DNA of 38,006 nt from the NCBI RefSeq assembly GCF_004795015.1, contig NZ_SSBI01000063.1, forward strand, positions 1-38,006, read 5' to 3'. The notes beneath the pieces were generated by a model that was not told the origin of the DNA, searched no databases, and worked only from the letters and a program-made list of their open reading frames with translations. Source of the stretch: Streptomyces sp. A1277. GTDB taxonomy: Bacteria; Actinomycetota; Actinomycetes; Streptomycetales; Streptomycetaceae. The first letter of the stretch is position 1. The number at the start of each line of letters is the position of its first letter. This document shows, piece by piece, positions 7,855 to 16,747 of this stretch. A program made the position numbers and the translations under genes.

Positions 7855-7917
7855 ACGAAGATCCTTTCGATGGATGAGCGGCCCGCTCCGGATGGGGTCA
7901 CCGCAACGCCCTGCTCA

Positions 7918-7939
7918 GTTCATCTTCCGTTCACTCAAG
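7918..7939 (+). promoter_or_regulatory. PHO box (PhoP-binding direct repeats) before pit
   Basis: Two adjacent 11-nt units, GTTCATCTTCC (7918-7928) and GTTCACTCAAG (7929-7939), match the Streptomyces PhoP direct-repeat unit beginning G(G/T)TCAYYY. A degenerate third unit may follow (7940-7950). The site lies 47 bp before the phosphate-transporter start. PhoP is known to act on Streptomyces phosphate transport genes; whether it activates or represses here is not readable from sequence. Confidence 0.75.
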
Positions 7940-7986
7940 TTGCCTACGTTCCACGTGCCAATGACGTCGAACGATTGCCTGGGTAA

Positions 7987-9267
<1,281 letters not shown>

Positions 9268-9314
9268 GCGACCCGGCACTCAGAGATCCCGGTACTCCGG
9301 TAAGGACACTCCGC

Positions 9315-9548
9315 ATGAACATCGACTGGGCAGCCCTGGGGACCGTCTTCGGCGTCTCCCTCGTCACCACCGTCGCTCTGGTGGGCCTCTTCACCCTCGG
9401 CATCGTCGGCCTCTCCAAGCAGCCGGAACCGGCCGCGCAGGGCGGACCCGCGGGCACCTCGCTCCTGCTGGCGCGCGCCGGTGCGTACGTCTGCTTCGGG
9501 CTGTGCGCGGCGGCGGTCGCCTACGGCATCTACCTGATCGTCGCCTGA
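9315..9548 (+). CDS. Small two-helix membrane protein downstream of pit
   Basis: 77 residues with two hydrophobic helices at about 7-33 and 50-76, separated by a short Gln/Pro/Gly loop. AAGGA lies about 8 nt before the ATG. No catalytic motif is visible. Its fixed place behind a PiT transporter suggests an accessory or stabilising partner, but that is inference from position only. Confidence 0.85.
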   Translation: MNIDWAALGTVFGVSLVTTVALVGLFTLGIVGLSKQPEPAAQGGPAGTSLLLARAGAYVCFGLCAAAVAYGIYLIVA

Positions 9549-9564
9549 CACCTCCGCCCCTGCG

Positions 9565-9603
9565 CATCGGGCCGGACGCACCTCGTGCGCGTCCGGCCCG
9601 ATG
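9565..9603 (+). terminator. Strong terminator after the pit operon
   Basis: Arms 9565-9579 and 9589-9603 are perfectly complementary over 15 bp (core CGGGCCGGACG), with a 9-nt loop. There is no long T-run, which is usual in Streptomyces. It separates the pit transcript from the cobalamin promoter about 40 bp further on. Confidence 0.8.
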
Positions 9604-9643
9604 TGCGTCTGCGCACACTGCGCCGCCGCAGGTCAACGGCGAG

Positions 9644-9673
9644 TTGACGGGCGTTCGCGGGGCGTGGTGGACT
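9644..9673 (+). promoter_or_regulatory. Promoter of the cobalamin operon
   Basis: TTGACG (9644-9649), an 18-bp spacer and TGGACT (9668-9673) fit a vegetative -35/-10 pair. The predicted transcript start is about 9680, exactly where the riboswitch begins. Confidence 0.6.
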
Positions 9674-9679
9674 GCCGGA

Positions 9680-9866
9680 GCCATTATGGCGACAGCAGAG
9701 GAAGCCGGTGCGAATCCGGCGCGGTCCCGCCACTGTCACCGGGGAGCGGTCCCCCACCACCGCACGTCACGGCCCGCGGAAGCGGGCTGGAAGACCGGGG
9801 GCACCGCCGATCCGGAAGCCAGGAGACTCTCGTCGCCGTCACGTCGAACCAGGGCGCGGACCCTGA
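9680..9866 (+). promoter_or_regulatory. Cobalamin (AdoCbl) riboswitch
   Basis: Conserved core elements are present in order: GCCGGTGCGAATCCGGC (about 9707-9723), CGGTCCCGCCACTGT directly after it, and the B12 box AAGCCAGGAGACT at 9816-9828. Hairpin CAGGG/CCCTG (9850-9865, loop CGCGGA) follows and ends just before the ribosome-binding site GAGGAC at 9869-9874. It is in the place where the regulatory kissing hairpin of translational B12 riboswitches usually lies. I infer that cobalamin binding blocks that ribosome-binding site and so shuts off the cob operon. Confidence 0.9.
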
Positions 9867-9882
9867 GTGAGGACATATCGCC

Positions 9883-9969
9883 ATGCCCGGCTGCCGTGCG
9901 ACCGTTCCCCCGCCCCCCTCGCGGGCGGCTGCCCGCACGAAGGTCCTCCGAGGCGTGACGGCCGGCTGA
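9883..9969 (+). CDS. 28-codon leader ORF between riboswitch and cobD
   Basis: ATG at 9883 follows GAGGAC with 8-nt spacing, the best ribosome-binding site in this leader. The ORF encodes a short Pro/Arg/Ala-rich peptide beginning MPGCRATVPPPPS and stops at TGA 9967-9969, only 3 nt before the GTG of cobD, which has no ribosome-binding site of its own. Translation of cobD may therefore depend on ribosomes arriving from this ORF, so that the riboswitch controls cobD through it. It could instead simply be part of the untranslated platform. Confidence 0.45.
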   Translation: MPGCRATVPPPPSRAAARTKVLRGVTAG

Positions 9970-9972
9970 ACC

Positions 9973-10965
9973 GTGCGTGCCGATCGCATCTACGCGTACG
10001 GCGCCACCGCCGGACTGATCGGCGATCTGCTGCTCGGTGACCCCCGCAGGGGCCACCCGGTCGCCGCCTTCGGGCGGGCCGCGGCAGGCGTCGAACACCG
10101 GCTCTGGCGCGACCACCGGGGCGCCGGCGCCCTGCACACGCTGCTCTGCGCCGGAGGCGCCGCCGGAAGCGCCGCGCTGGCCGCCCGCGCCCTGCGCCGC
10201 CACCCCGCCGCGTCCGTCGCCCTGACCGCCGCCGCCGCCTGGTCCGTCGTCGGCGGTACGTCGCTGGGGCGCGAGGCCCGGGCCATCGGCGGGGCCCTCG
10301 CCGCGGGCGATGTCGAGCTGGCCCGGGAGCGGCTGCCGCATCTGTGCGGCCGCGACCCGCAGTCCCTGGACGCACCGCAGATCGCCCGCGCCGTCGTGGA
10401 GTCCGTCGCCGAGAACACCTCGGACGCCGTGGTCGGCGCCCTGGTGTGGGGGGCGCTGGCCGGCGTCCCCGGGCTCGTCGGCTTCCGGGCCGCCAACACG
10501 CTGGACGCGATGGTCGGCCACAAGTCGCCCCGCTACCTGCGCTACGGCTGGGCCTCGGCCCGGCTTGACGACCTCGCGGGCTGGCCGGGCGCCCGGCTGA
10601 CGGCCCTGCTCGCGGTGGCCGCCGGGGGCCGGCCGCGGGAAGCGGCACGCGCCTGGCGGGCGGACGCGGCGAAGCACCCGAGCCCCAACGCGGGCCCGGT
10701 GGAGGCCGCGTTCGCCGGCGCGCTCGGCGTACGGCTCGGCGGCACCCTCGCGTACGGCGGCCGCGTCGAACACCGGCCCGTGCTCAACGGCGGGTCCGGC
10801 CGCGCGGTGGAGACCGGGGACATCGAGCGCGCCGTGCGGCTTTCGCGCCGGGTGAGTGTGCTCGCCCTCGGCGTCAGCGTCGCGGCCCGCCTGGGCGCGG
10901 GGATCGCCGCCCGGCGCCTCACCCGTACCCCAGGCACGCACATCCCAGGACGGAGACCGATATGA
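9973..10965 (+). CDS. cobD: Adenosylcobinamide-phosphate synthase CobD/CbiB
   Basis: 330 residues of the CobD/CbiB family, a membrane protein that joins aminopropanol (phosphate) to adenosylcobyric acid. Visible family features are GDLLLGDPRRGHPVAAFG near the N-terminus (about 17-34), the block ARAVVESVAENTSDAVV (about 140-156) and NTLDAMVGHKSPRY (about 177-190), plus AAKHPSPNAGPVEAAFA (about 234-250). Hydrophobic segments agree with a membrane location. It begins with GTG right after the leader ORF, and its TGA overlaps the cobQ ATG by 4 nt (ATGA), so it is the first enzyme gene of a translationally coupled operon. Confidence 0.95.
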   Translation: MRADRIYAYGATAGLIGDLLLGDPRRGHPVAAFGRAAAGVEHRLWRDHRGAGALHTLLCAGGAAGSAALAARALRRHPAASVALTAAAAWSVVGGTSLGREARAIGGALAAGDVELARERLPHLCGRDPQSLDAPQIARAVVESVAENTSDAVVGALVWGALAGVPGLVGFRAANTLDAMVGHKSPRYLRYGWASARLDDLAGWPGARLTALLAVAAGGRPREAARAWRADAAKHPSPNAGPVEAAFAGALGVRLGGTLAYGGRVEHRPVLNGGSGRAVETGDIERAVRLSRRVSVLALGVSVAARLGAGIAARRLTRTPGTHIPGRRPI

Positions 10966-12515
10966 GCGGCGGACTGCTGGTCGCCGGAACCACCTCGGAC
11001 GCGGGCAAGAGCGTCGTCACCGCCGGCATCTGCCGCTGGCTGGTGCGCCGGGGCGTGAAGGTCGCGCCGTTCAAGGCGCAGAACATGTCGCTGAACTCCT
11101 TCGTCACCCGCGAGGGCGCCGAGATCGGCCGCGCCCAGGCGATGCAGGCCCAGGCCGCCCGCGTGGAGCCGACCGCCCTGATGAACCCGGTGCTCCTCAA
11201 GCCCGGCGGCGACCGCTCCAGCCAGGTCGTCCTGATGGGGCGCCCGGTCGGCGAGATGAGCGCCCGCGGCTACCACGGCGGACGGCAGGAGAAGCTGCTG
11301 TCCACCGTCGTGGACTGCCTGGAGCAGCTCCGGGGCACGTATGACGCGGTGATCTGCGAGGGGGCGGGCAGTCCGGCCGAGATCAACCTGCGGCGCACGG
11401 ACATCGTGAACATGGGCATCGCCCGGGCGGCGCGCTTCCCGGTCGTGGTCGTCGGCGACATCGACCGGGGCGGGGTCTTCGCCTCGTTCTTCGGGACCAC
11501 CGCGCTGCTCGCGCCCGAGGACCAGGAGCTGATCGCCGGTTACCTGGTCAACAAGTTCCGCGGCGACGTCTCCCTGCTGGAGCCGGGCCTCGACATGCTG
11601 CGCGACCTGACGGGCCGCCCCGCCTACGGGGTGCTGCCCTTCGCGCACGGCCTCGGCATCGACGAGGAGGACGGCCTGCGGGTGTCGCTGCGCGGCACCG
11701 TACGCGAGTCGGCCGTCGCCCCGCCGCACGGCGAGGACGTCCTGCGCGTCGCCGTGTGTGCCGTACCCCTGATGTCCAACTTCACCGATGTGGACGCGCT
11801 GGCCGCCGAGCCCGGCGTCGTCGTGCGGTTCGTGGACCGGCCCGAGGAGCTGGCCGACGCCGACCTCGTCATCGTGCCCGGCACCCGGGGCACCGTGAAG
11901 GCGCTGGCCTGGCTGCGCGAGCGCGGGCTCGCCGACGCGCTGCGGCGGCGAGCCGCCGAAGGCCGCCCGGTGCTCGGCGTCTGCGGCGGCTACCAGATCC
12001 TCGGGGAGCACATCGAGGACGAGGTGGAGTCGCGCGCCGGGCAGGTCGACGCGCTCGGACTGCTGCCCGTGCGCGTCCGGTTCGACCGCGAGAAGACCCT
12101 CGCCCGGCCGGCCGGCGAGGCGCTGGGCGCGCCGGTCGAGGGGTACGAGATCCACCACGGCGTCGCCGAGGTGCACGGCGGCGAACCGTTCCTCACCGAT
12201 GGGCGGGGCACGCCGCTGGACGGCTGCCGGTCCGGGGCCGTGTGGGGCACCCACTGGCACGGCTCGCTGGAGAGCGACGCGTTCCGCCGCCGGTTCCTGA
12301 CCGAGGTCGCCCGGCTCACGGGCCGCCGCTTCGTGCCCGCCCCCGACACCTGCTTCGCCGCGCTGCGCGAGGAACAGCTCGACCGCCTCGGCGACCTGAT
12401 CGAGGAACACGCCGACACCGACGCGCTGTGGCGGCTCATCGAGTCGGGCGCGCCGGCTGGGCTTCCCTTCATCCCGCCGGGGGCGCCCGCGGCACCCGTC
12501 AAGGAGGTCATATGA
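10962..12515 (+). CDS. cobQ: Cobyric acid synthase CobQ/CbiP
   Basis: 517 residues, glutamine-dependent amidation of adenosylcobyrinate a,c-diamide at positions b, d, e and g. The N-terminal ATPase domain has the deviant Walker A TTSDAGKS (10-17) and FKAQNMSLNSFVT. The C-terminal class I glutamine amidotransferase domain has nucleophile Cys about 341 in GVCGGYQ and GTHWHG at about 430-435 for the His of the triad. Length and motifs are normal for the family. It overlaps cobD and the chelatase gene by 4 nt each (ATGA). Confidence 0.97.
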   Translation: MSGGLLVAGTTSDAGKSVVTAGICRWLVRRGVKVAPFKAQNMSLNSFVTREGAEIGRAQAMQAQAARVEPTALMNPVLLKPGGDRSSQVVLMGRPVGEMSARGYHGGRQEKLLSTVVDCLEQLRGTYDAVICEGAGSPAEINLRRTDIVNMGIARAARFPVVVVGDIDRGGVFASFFGTTALLAPEDQELIAGYLVNKFRGDVSLLEPGLDMLRDLTGRPAYGVLPFAHGLGIDEEDGLRVSLRGTVRESAVAPPHGEDVLRVAVCAVPLMSNFTDVDALAAEPGVVVRFVDRPEELADADLVIVPGTRGTVKALAWLRERGLADALRRRAAEGRPVLGVCGGYQILGEHIEDEVESRAGQVDALGLLPVRVRFDREKTLARPAGEALGAPVEGYEIHHGVAEVHGGEPFLTDGRGTPLDGCRSGAVWGTHWHGSLESDAFRRRFLTEVARLTGRRFVPAPDTCFAALREEQLDRLGDLIEEHADTDALWRLIESGAPAGLPFIPPGAPAAPVKEVI

Positions 12516-14545
12516 GTACGCCTTACCCCTTCACCGCCATCGTCGGGCAGGACGACCTGCGGCTCGGGCTGCTGCTCAACGCGGTGAGCCCCGCGGTGGG
12601 CGGAGTCCTGGTCCGGGGTGAGAAGGGCACCGCCAAGTCGACCGCCGTGCGCGCGTTGGCCGCGCTGATGCCCCAGGTGCGGGTCGTCCCCGGCTGCCGG
12701 TTCTCGTGCGACCCCGCGTCGCCCGATCCGGCGTGTCCGGACGGCCCCCACGAGGACGTCTCCGGCGTGTCGCGGCCGGCGCGGACCGTGGAGCTGCCCG
12801 TCGGCGCGTCCGAGGACCGGCTCGTCGGGGCGCTCGACATCGAACGGGCGCTCTCGGAGGGCGTGAAGGCATTCGAACCGGGGCTGCTCGCCGATGCCCA
12901 CCGCGGAATCCTGTACGTGGACGAGGTCAACCTCCTCCATGACCACCTGGTAGACCTCCTGCTGGACGCGGCCGCCATGGGCGCCTCGTACGTGGAGCGC
13001 GAGGGCGTCTCCGTACGGCACGCGGCGCGGTTCCTGCTCGTCGGGACGATGAACCCCGAAGAGGGGGAACTGCGGCCGCAGTTGCTCGACCGCTTCGGGC
13101 TGACCGTCGAGGTCGCCGCGTCCCGGGAGACCGACCAGCGGGTGGAGGTGGTGCGGCGGCGCCTCGCGTACGAGGACGACCCGGCCGGCTTCGCCGCCCG
13201 ATGGGCCGGCGAGGAAGCGGAGTTGCGGGCCCGGATCGTGGCGGCGCGGGCGCTGCTGCCCGAAGTGCGGCTCGGCGACAAGGCGTTGCGGCAGATCGCG
13301 GCGACCTGTGCGGCCTTCGAGGTCGACGGGATGCGCGCCGACATCGTGATGGCCCGCACCGCGACGGCGCTGGCCGCGTGGGCCGGCCGCACCGACGTGC
13401 TCGCCGAGGACGTCCGGCAGGCGGCCCTGCTCGCGCTCCCCCACCGGCGCCGGCGCAACCCGTTCGACGCGCCGGGGCTCGACGAGGACAAGCTGGACGA
13501 CACGCTGGAGGAGAACGGCGGCGGGGACGACGATCCGGAGCCGGACGGGCCCGGTGGCGGCGGTGGGGGCGGTGGCGGCGGGCTGCCGCCGCAGGGGAAC
13601 GGTCCCGACATGCCGCCCCCGCCCGCGGACGGGGCCGACGACACGCCCGGCCGGCCCGACTCCGAGCCGGCCGGGCCCACCCCGTCCGTGCCCGGCCAGG
13701 GCGGCGAGCAGCAGCCCGTACGGGCCGGTGAGCCGTTCCGTACGAAGATGCTGAGCGTGCCCGGTCTCGGCGAGGGCGCGGCGGGGCGGCGGTCCCGGGC
13801 GCGCACCGAGCACGGGCGGACCACCGGTGCGCGGCGGCCTCAGGGCGCGCTGACCAAGCTGCATCTGGCCGCGACCGTGCAGGCCGCCGCCCCGCACCAG
13901 CGGGCCAGGGGCCGGTCCGGGCGGGGCCTGGTGGTGCGACGGGACGATCTGCGGCAGGCGACGCGGGAGGGGCGCGAGGGCAACCTCGTGCTGTTCGTCG
14001 TGGACGCGTCCGGGTCGATGGCCGCCCGGCAGCGGATGGGCGCCGTGAAGGGCGCCGTGCTGTCCCTGCTGATGGACGCCTACCAGCGGCGCGACAAGGT
14101 CGGGCTGATCACCTTCCGGGGCCGGGACGCCGAGCTGGCGCTCCCGCCGACCTCGTCGGTGGACGCGGCGGCCGCCCGGCTGGAGTCGCTGCCGACCGGC
14201 GGGCGGACCCCGGTGGCCGCCGGGCTGCTGAAGGCCCATGACGTGCTGCGGGTGGAACGGCTGCGCGACCCGTCCCGGCGGGCGCTGCTGGTCGTGGTGA
14301 CGGACGGGCGGGCGACCGGCGGGCCGGACCCGGTGGCGCTGGCCGCGCGGGCCGCCCGGCTGCACGCGGCCGAAGGCACGGCGTCCGTCGTCGTGGACTG
14401 CGAGTCGGGGCCGGTGCGGCTCGGGCTCGCGGCGAGCCTCGCGGGCGAGCTGGGCGGCAGCGCCGTCACGCTGGACGAGTTGCGCGCCGAATCGATCGCC
14501 GGACTCGTCAAGGACGTCCGGGGCACCGACAGGAGGGCCGCGTAA
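12512..14545 (+). CDS. Cobalt/magnesium chelatase ATPase subunit, fused ChlI-ChlD type
   Basis: 677 residues. Residues 1-300 are an AAA+ domain with Walker A GEKGTAKST (36-44), Walker B ILYVDEVNLL (about 133-142) and a Cys trio (62, 66, 75). Residues about 325-410 are an acidic, Pro/Gly-rich linker with a run of about ten Gly. The C-terminal von Willebrand A domain has the MIDAS motif DASGS at 498-502. Such BchI-BchD fusions power metal insertion by CobN-type chelatases; in this operon the target is the corrin ring. AAGGAGG precedes the ATG by 4 nt. No CobN gene lies beside it. The stop TAA shares its last A with the cobO ATG. Confidence 0.92.
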   Translation: MSTPYPFTAIVGQDDLRLGLLLNAVSPAVGGVLVRGEKGTAKSTAVRALAALMPQVRVVPGCRFSCDPASPDPACPDGPHEDVSGVSRPARTVELPVGASEDRLVGALDIERALSEGVKAFEPGLLADAHRGILYVDEVNLLHDHLVDLLLDAAAMGASYVEREGVSVRHAARFLLVGTMNPEEGELRPQLLDRFGLTVEVAASRETDQRVEVVRRRLAYEDDPAGFAARWAGEEAELRARIVAARALLPEVRLGDKALRQIAATCAAFEVDGMRADIVMARTATALAAWAGRTDVLAEDVRQAALLALPHRRRRNPFDAPGLDEDKLDDTLEENGGGDDDPEPDGPGGGGGGGGGGLPPQGNGPDMPPPPADGADDTPGRPDSEPAGPTPSVPGQGGEQQPVRAGEPFRTKMLSVPGLGEGAAGRRSRARTEHGRTTGARRPQGALTKLHLAATVQAAAPHQRARGRSGRGLVVRRDDLRQATREGREGNLVLFVVDASGSMAARQRMGAVKGAVLSLLMDAYQRRDKVGLITFRGRDAELALPPTSSVDAAAARLESLPTGGRTPVAAGLLKAHDVLRVERLRDPSRRALLVVVTDGRATGGPDPVALAARAARLHAAEGTASVVVDCESGPVRLGLAASLAGELGGSAVTLDELRAESIAGLVKDVRGTDRRAA

Positions 14546-15144
14546 TGCCGAAGGGACAGCCGGAGAGCGTGCCGGACGACGGACTCACCACCCGCCAGCG
14601 GCGCAACCGCCCGCTGCTGATGGTGCACACCGGCATCGGCAAGGGGAAGTCGACGGCGGCGTTCGGGCTCGCGCTGCGCGCCTGGAATCAGGGGTGGCCC
14701 ATCGGGGTCTTCCAGTTCGTGAAGTCGGCGAAGTGGAAGGTCGGCGAGGAGAACGCCCTGAAGGTGCTCGGCGCCAGCGGCGAGGGCGGGTCCGTCGACT
14801 GGCACAAGATGGGCGAGGGCTGGTCCTGGGTCCAGCGCGACGACCAGCTGGACAACGAGGCGAAGGCCCGCGAGGGCTGGGAGCAGGTCAAGCGCGACCT
14901 GGCCGCCGAGACGTACCGGCTGTACGTGCTTGACGAGTTCGCCTACCCGCTGCACTGGGGCTGGGTGGACACCGACGAGGTCGTCCAGGTGCTGCGCGAC
15001 CGCCCCGGCACCCAGCACGTGGTGATCACCGGCCGCAACGCGCCCGCCGCGCTGCTCGACGCCGCGGACCTGGTGACGGACATGTCGAAGGTCAAGCACC
15101 CCATGGACGCCGGGCAGAAGGGCCAGAGGGGCATCGAGTGGTGA
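14545..15144 (+). CDS. cobO: Cob(I)yrinic acid a,c-diamide adenosyltransferase
   Basis: 199 residues of the CobA/CobO/BtuR family, which transfers adenosyl from ATP to the reduced corrinoid cobalt. The P-loop is TGIGKGKST (29-37), followed by the family segments VFQFVKSAKWKVGEE (about 56-70) and LDEFAYPLHWGWVD (about 131-144), and the C-terminal KHPMDAGQKGQRGIEW. Its ATG overlaps the chelatase stop by one base (TAATG), and its stop overlaps the GTG start of cobB, so it is inside the coupled cob operon. Confidence 0.97.
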   Translation: MPKGQPESVPDDGLTTRQRRNRPLLMVHTGIGKGKSTAAFGLALRAWNQGWPIGVFQFVKSAKWKVGEENALKVLGASGEGGSVDWHKMGEGWSWVQRDDQLDNEAKAREGWEQVKRDLAAETYRLYVLDEFAYPLHWGWVDTDEVVQVLRDRPGTQHVVITGRNAPAALLDAADLVTDMSKVKHPMDAGQKGQRGIEW

Positions 15145-16742
15145 ACGTGCCACGCCTGGTCGTCGCCGCGCCCTCGTCCGGCAGCGGCAAGACCACCGTC
15201 GCGACGGGGCTGATGGCCGCGTTCGCCGCACGCGGGCTCGCCGTGTCCGGGCACAAGGTGGGCCCCGACTACATCGACCCCGGCTTCCACACGCTGGCGA
15301 CCGGTCGCCCGGGCCGCAACCTCGACGCGTACATGTGCGGGCCCGACCTGATCGCGCCGCTGTTCGCGCACGGGGCGCAGGGGTGCGGGCTCGCGATCGT
15401 CGAGGGCGTGATGGGCCTGTACGACGGGGCGTCGGGGCTGGGCGAGCTGGCCTCGACCGCGCACGTGGCGAAGCTGCTGAGGGCGCCGGTGGTGCTGGTC
15501 GTGGACGCGTCCTCGCAGTCCCGGTCGGTGGCGGCCCTGGTGCACGGCTTCGCCTCGTGGGACACGGGGGTGCGGATCGGCGGGGTGATCCTCAACAAGG
15601 TCGGCTCCGACCGGCACGAGGCGCTGCTGCGGGAGGCGCTGGAGGAGTCCGGGGTGCCGGTGCTGGGCGCGCTGCGGCGGGCCGAGGGGGTGTCGGTGCC
15701 GTCGCGGCACCTGGGGCTCGTGCCGGTGGCGGAGCGGCGGGCCGATGCGGTGGCCGCTGTCGCGGCCATGGCGGGGCAGGTGTCCGCGGGGTGCGATCTG
15801 GAGGGGTTGCTGGCGTTGGCGCGGTCCGCGCCGCCGTTGGGGGGTGCGGTGTGGGATGCGGGGGGTGCGGTGGCCGGTGCTGTGGGGGGCGCCTTCGGCG
15901 GGGGTGTTCCCCTGCCCGCCCCTTCCCGTAACCGGGGCTCCGCCCCGGGCCCCGCTCCTCAAACGCCGGAGGGGCTGCAAGGGGCGGCTCCGGAGGGACT
16001 GAGAGGGGCGCAGGGGCTGCAAGGGGCAGCCCCGGAGGGGGTGGAAGGAGCGCAGGGGCTGCAAGGGGCGACCTCGGACGGGGTGGAAGGGGCGCAGGGG
16101 CTGCAAGGGACGGCTCCCGAGGGGCTGGGAGACAGGGTTGAGGCGCCTGTTGTTGCCGTTGCCGGTGGGGCCGCGTTCACGTTTTCGTATGCGGAGAACA
16201 CCGAGCTGCTCGCCGCCGCCGGGGCCGAGGTCGTGACCTTCGATCCGCTGCGGGACGAGCGGTTGCCCGAGGGGACTCGGGGGCTGGTGATCGGGGGCGG
16301 GTTCCCGGAGGTGTACGCGCCTGAACTGTCGGCCAACGAGCCGTTGCGCAAGGCCGTGGCGGAACTGGCGGAGTCGGGGGCCCCGGTCGCCGCCGAATGT
16401 GCGGGCCTGCTGTATCTGGCGCGGTCGCTGGACGGGCTGCCGATGTGCGGGGTGCTGGACGCCGAGGCGCGGATGTCGAAGAGGCTGACGCTCGGTTACC
16501 GGGACGCCGTGGCGCTCGTGGACAACGTGCTGGCACCGGCCGGGGCGCGGATGCGGGGGCACGAGTTCCACCGTTCCGTGCTGGAGCCGGGCGCGGGTGA
16601 CGAGCCGGCCTGGGGCATGCACCGGCCCGAGCGGCGCGTGGAGGGGTTCGTCCGGCGGGGGGTGCACGCGAGCTACCTGCACACCCACTGGGCCTCGGCG
16701 CCCGGCGCGGCCCTGCGGTTCGTCGAGCGGTGCCGGGGGTGA
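15141..16742 (+). CDS. cobB: Cobyrinate a,c-diamide synthase CobB/CbiA with repeat-built insert
   Basis: Amidates cobyrinate (or hydrogenobyrinate) at a and c using glutamine and ATP. Walker A SSGSGKTT (12-19), GHKVGPDYIDPGFH, EGVMGLYDG and GVILNKVGSDRH mark the ATPase domain. The C-terminal amidotransferase domain has nucleophile Cys in VAAECAGLLYL and HEFHRS, with HTHW near the end. At 533 residues it is 70-80 longer than usual. The excess lies between the domains (about residues 255-332), where a palindromic element and four 42-bp tandem repeats are translated as QGLQGAAPEGVEGA-like units. GTG 15141 overlaps the cobO stop by 4 nt; GTG 15138 is an equally possible start, both behind AGAGGGG. 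It ends 5 bp from the convergent ZIP gene. Confidence 0.95.
   Translation: MNVPRLVVAAPSSGSGKTTVATGLMAAFAARGLAVSGHKVGPDYIDPGFHTLATGRPGRNLDAYMCGPDLIAPLFAHGAQGCGLAIVEGVMGLYDGASGLGELASTAHVAKLLRAPVVLVVDASSQSRSVAALVHGFASWDTGVRIGGVILNKVGSDRHEALLREALEESGVPVLGALRRAEGVSVPSRHLGLVPVAERRADAVAAVAAMAGQVSAGCDLEGLLALARSAPPLGGAVWDAGGAVAGAVGGAFGGGVPLPAPSRNRGSAPGPAPQTPEGLQGAAPEGLRGAQGLQGAAPEGVEGAQGLQGATSDGVEGAQGLQGTAPEGLGDRVEAPVVAVAGGAAFTFSYAENTELLAAAGAEVVTFDPLRDERLPEGTRGLVIGGGFPEVYAPELSANEPLRKAVAELAESGAPVAAECAGLLYLARSLDGLPMCGVLDAEARMSKRLTLGYRDAVALVDNVLAPAGARMRGHEFHRSVLEPGAGDEPAWGMHRPERRVEGFVRRGVHASYLHTHWASAPGAALRFVERCRG
15932..15948. repeat. Palindromic element inside cobB
   Basis: CCGGGGC-TCC-GCCCCGG forms a perfect 7-bp stem with a 3-nt loop. 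With its flanks (CCCGTAAC before; GGCCCCGCTCCTCAAACG and then CCGGAGGGGCTG after) it looks like a sequence I know as a very frequent intergenic repeat in Streptomyces genomes. Here it is read in frame within cobB. The match to that repeat class is from memory and was not searched. Confidence 0.6.
15969..16136 (+). repeat. cobB: Four tandem 42-bp repeats inside cobB
   Basis: Copies at 15969-16010, 16011-16052, 16053-16094 and 16095-16136 (the last one diverged at its end) share the pattern AGGGGCTGCAAGGG and GGAGGGGNTGGAAGGGGCG. Each copy is exactly 14 codons (consensus QGLQGAAPEGVEGA), so copy number can change without a frameshift. The repeat continues directly from the palindromic element at 15932. 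Confidence 0.9.
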
Positions 16743-16747
16743 GCGGG

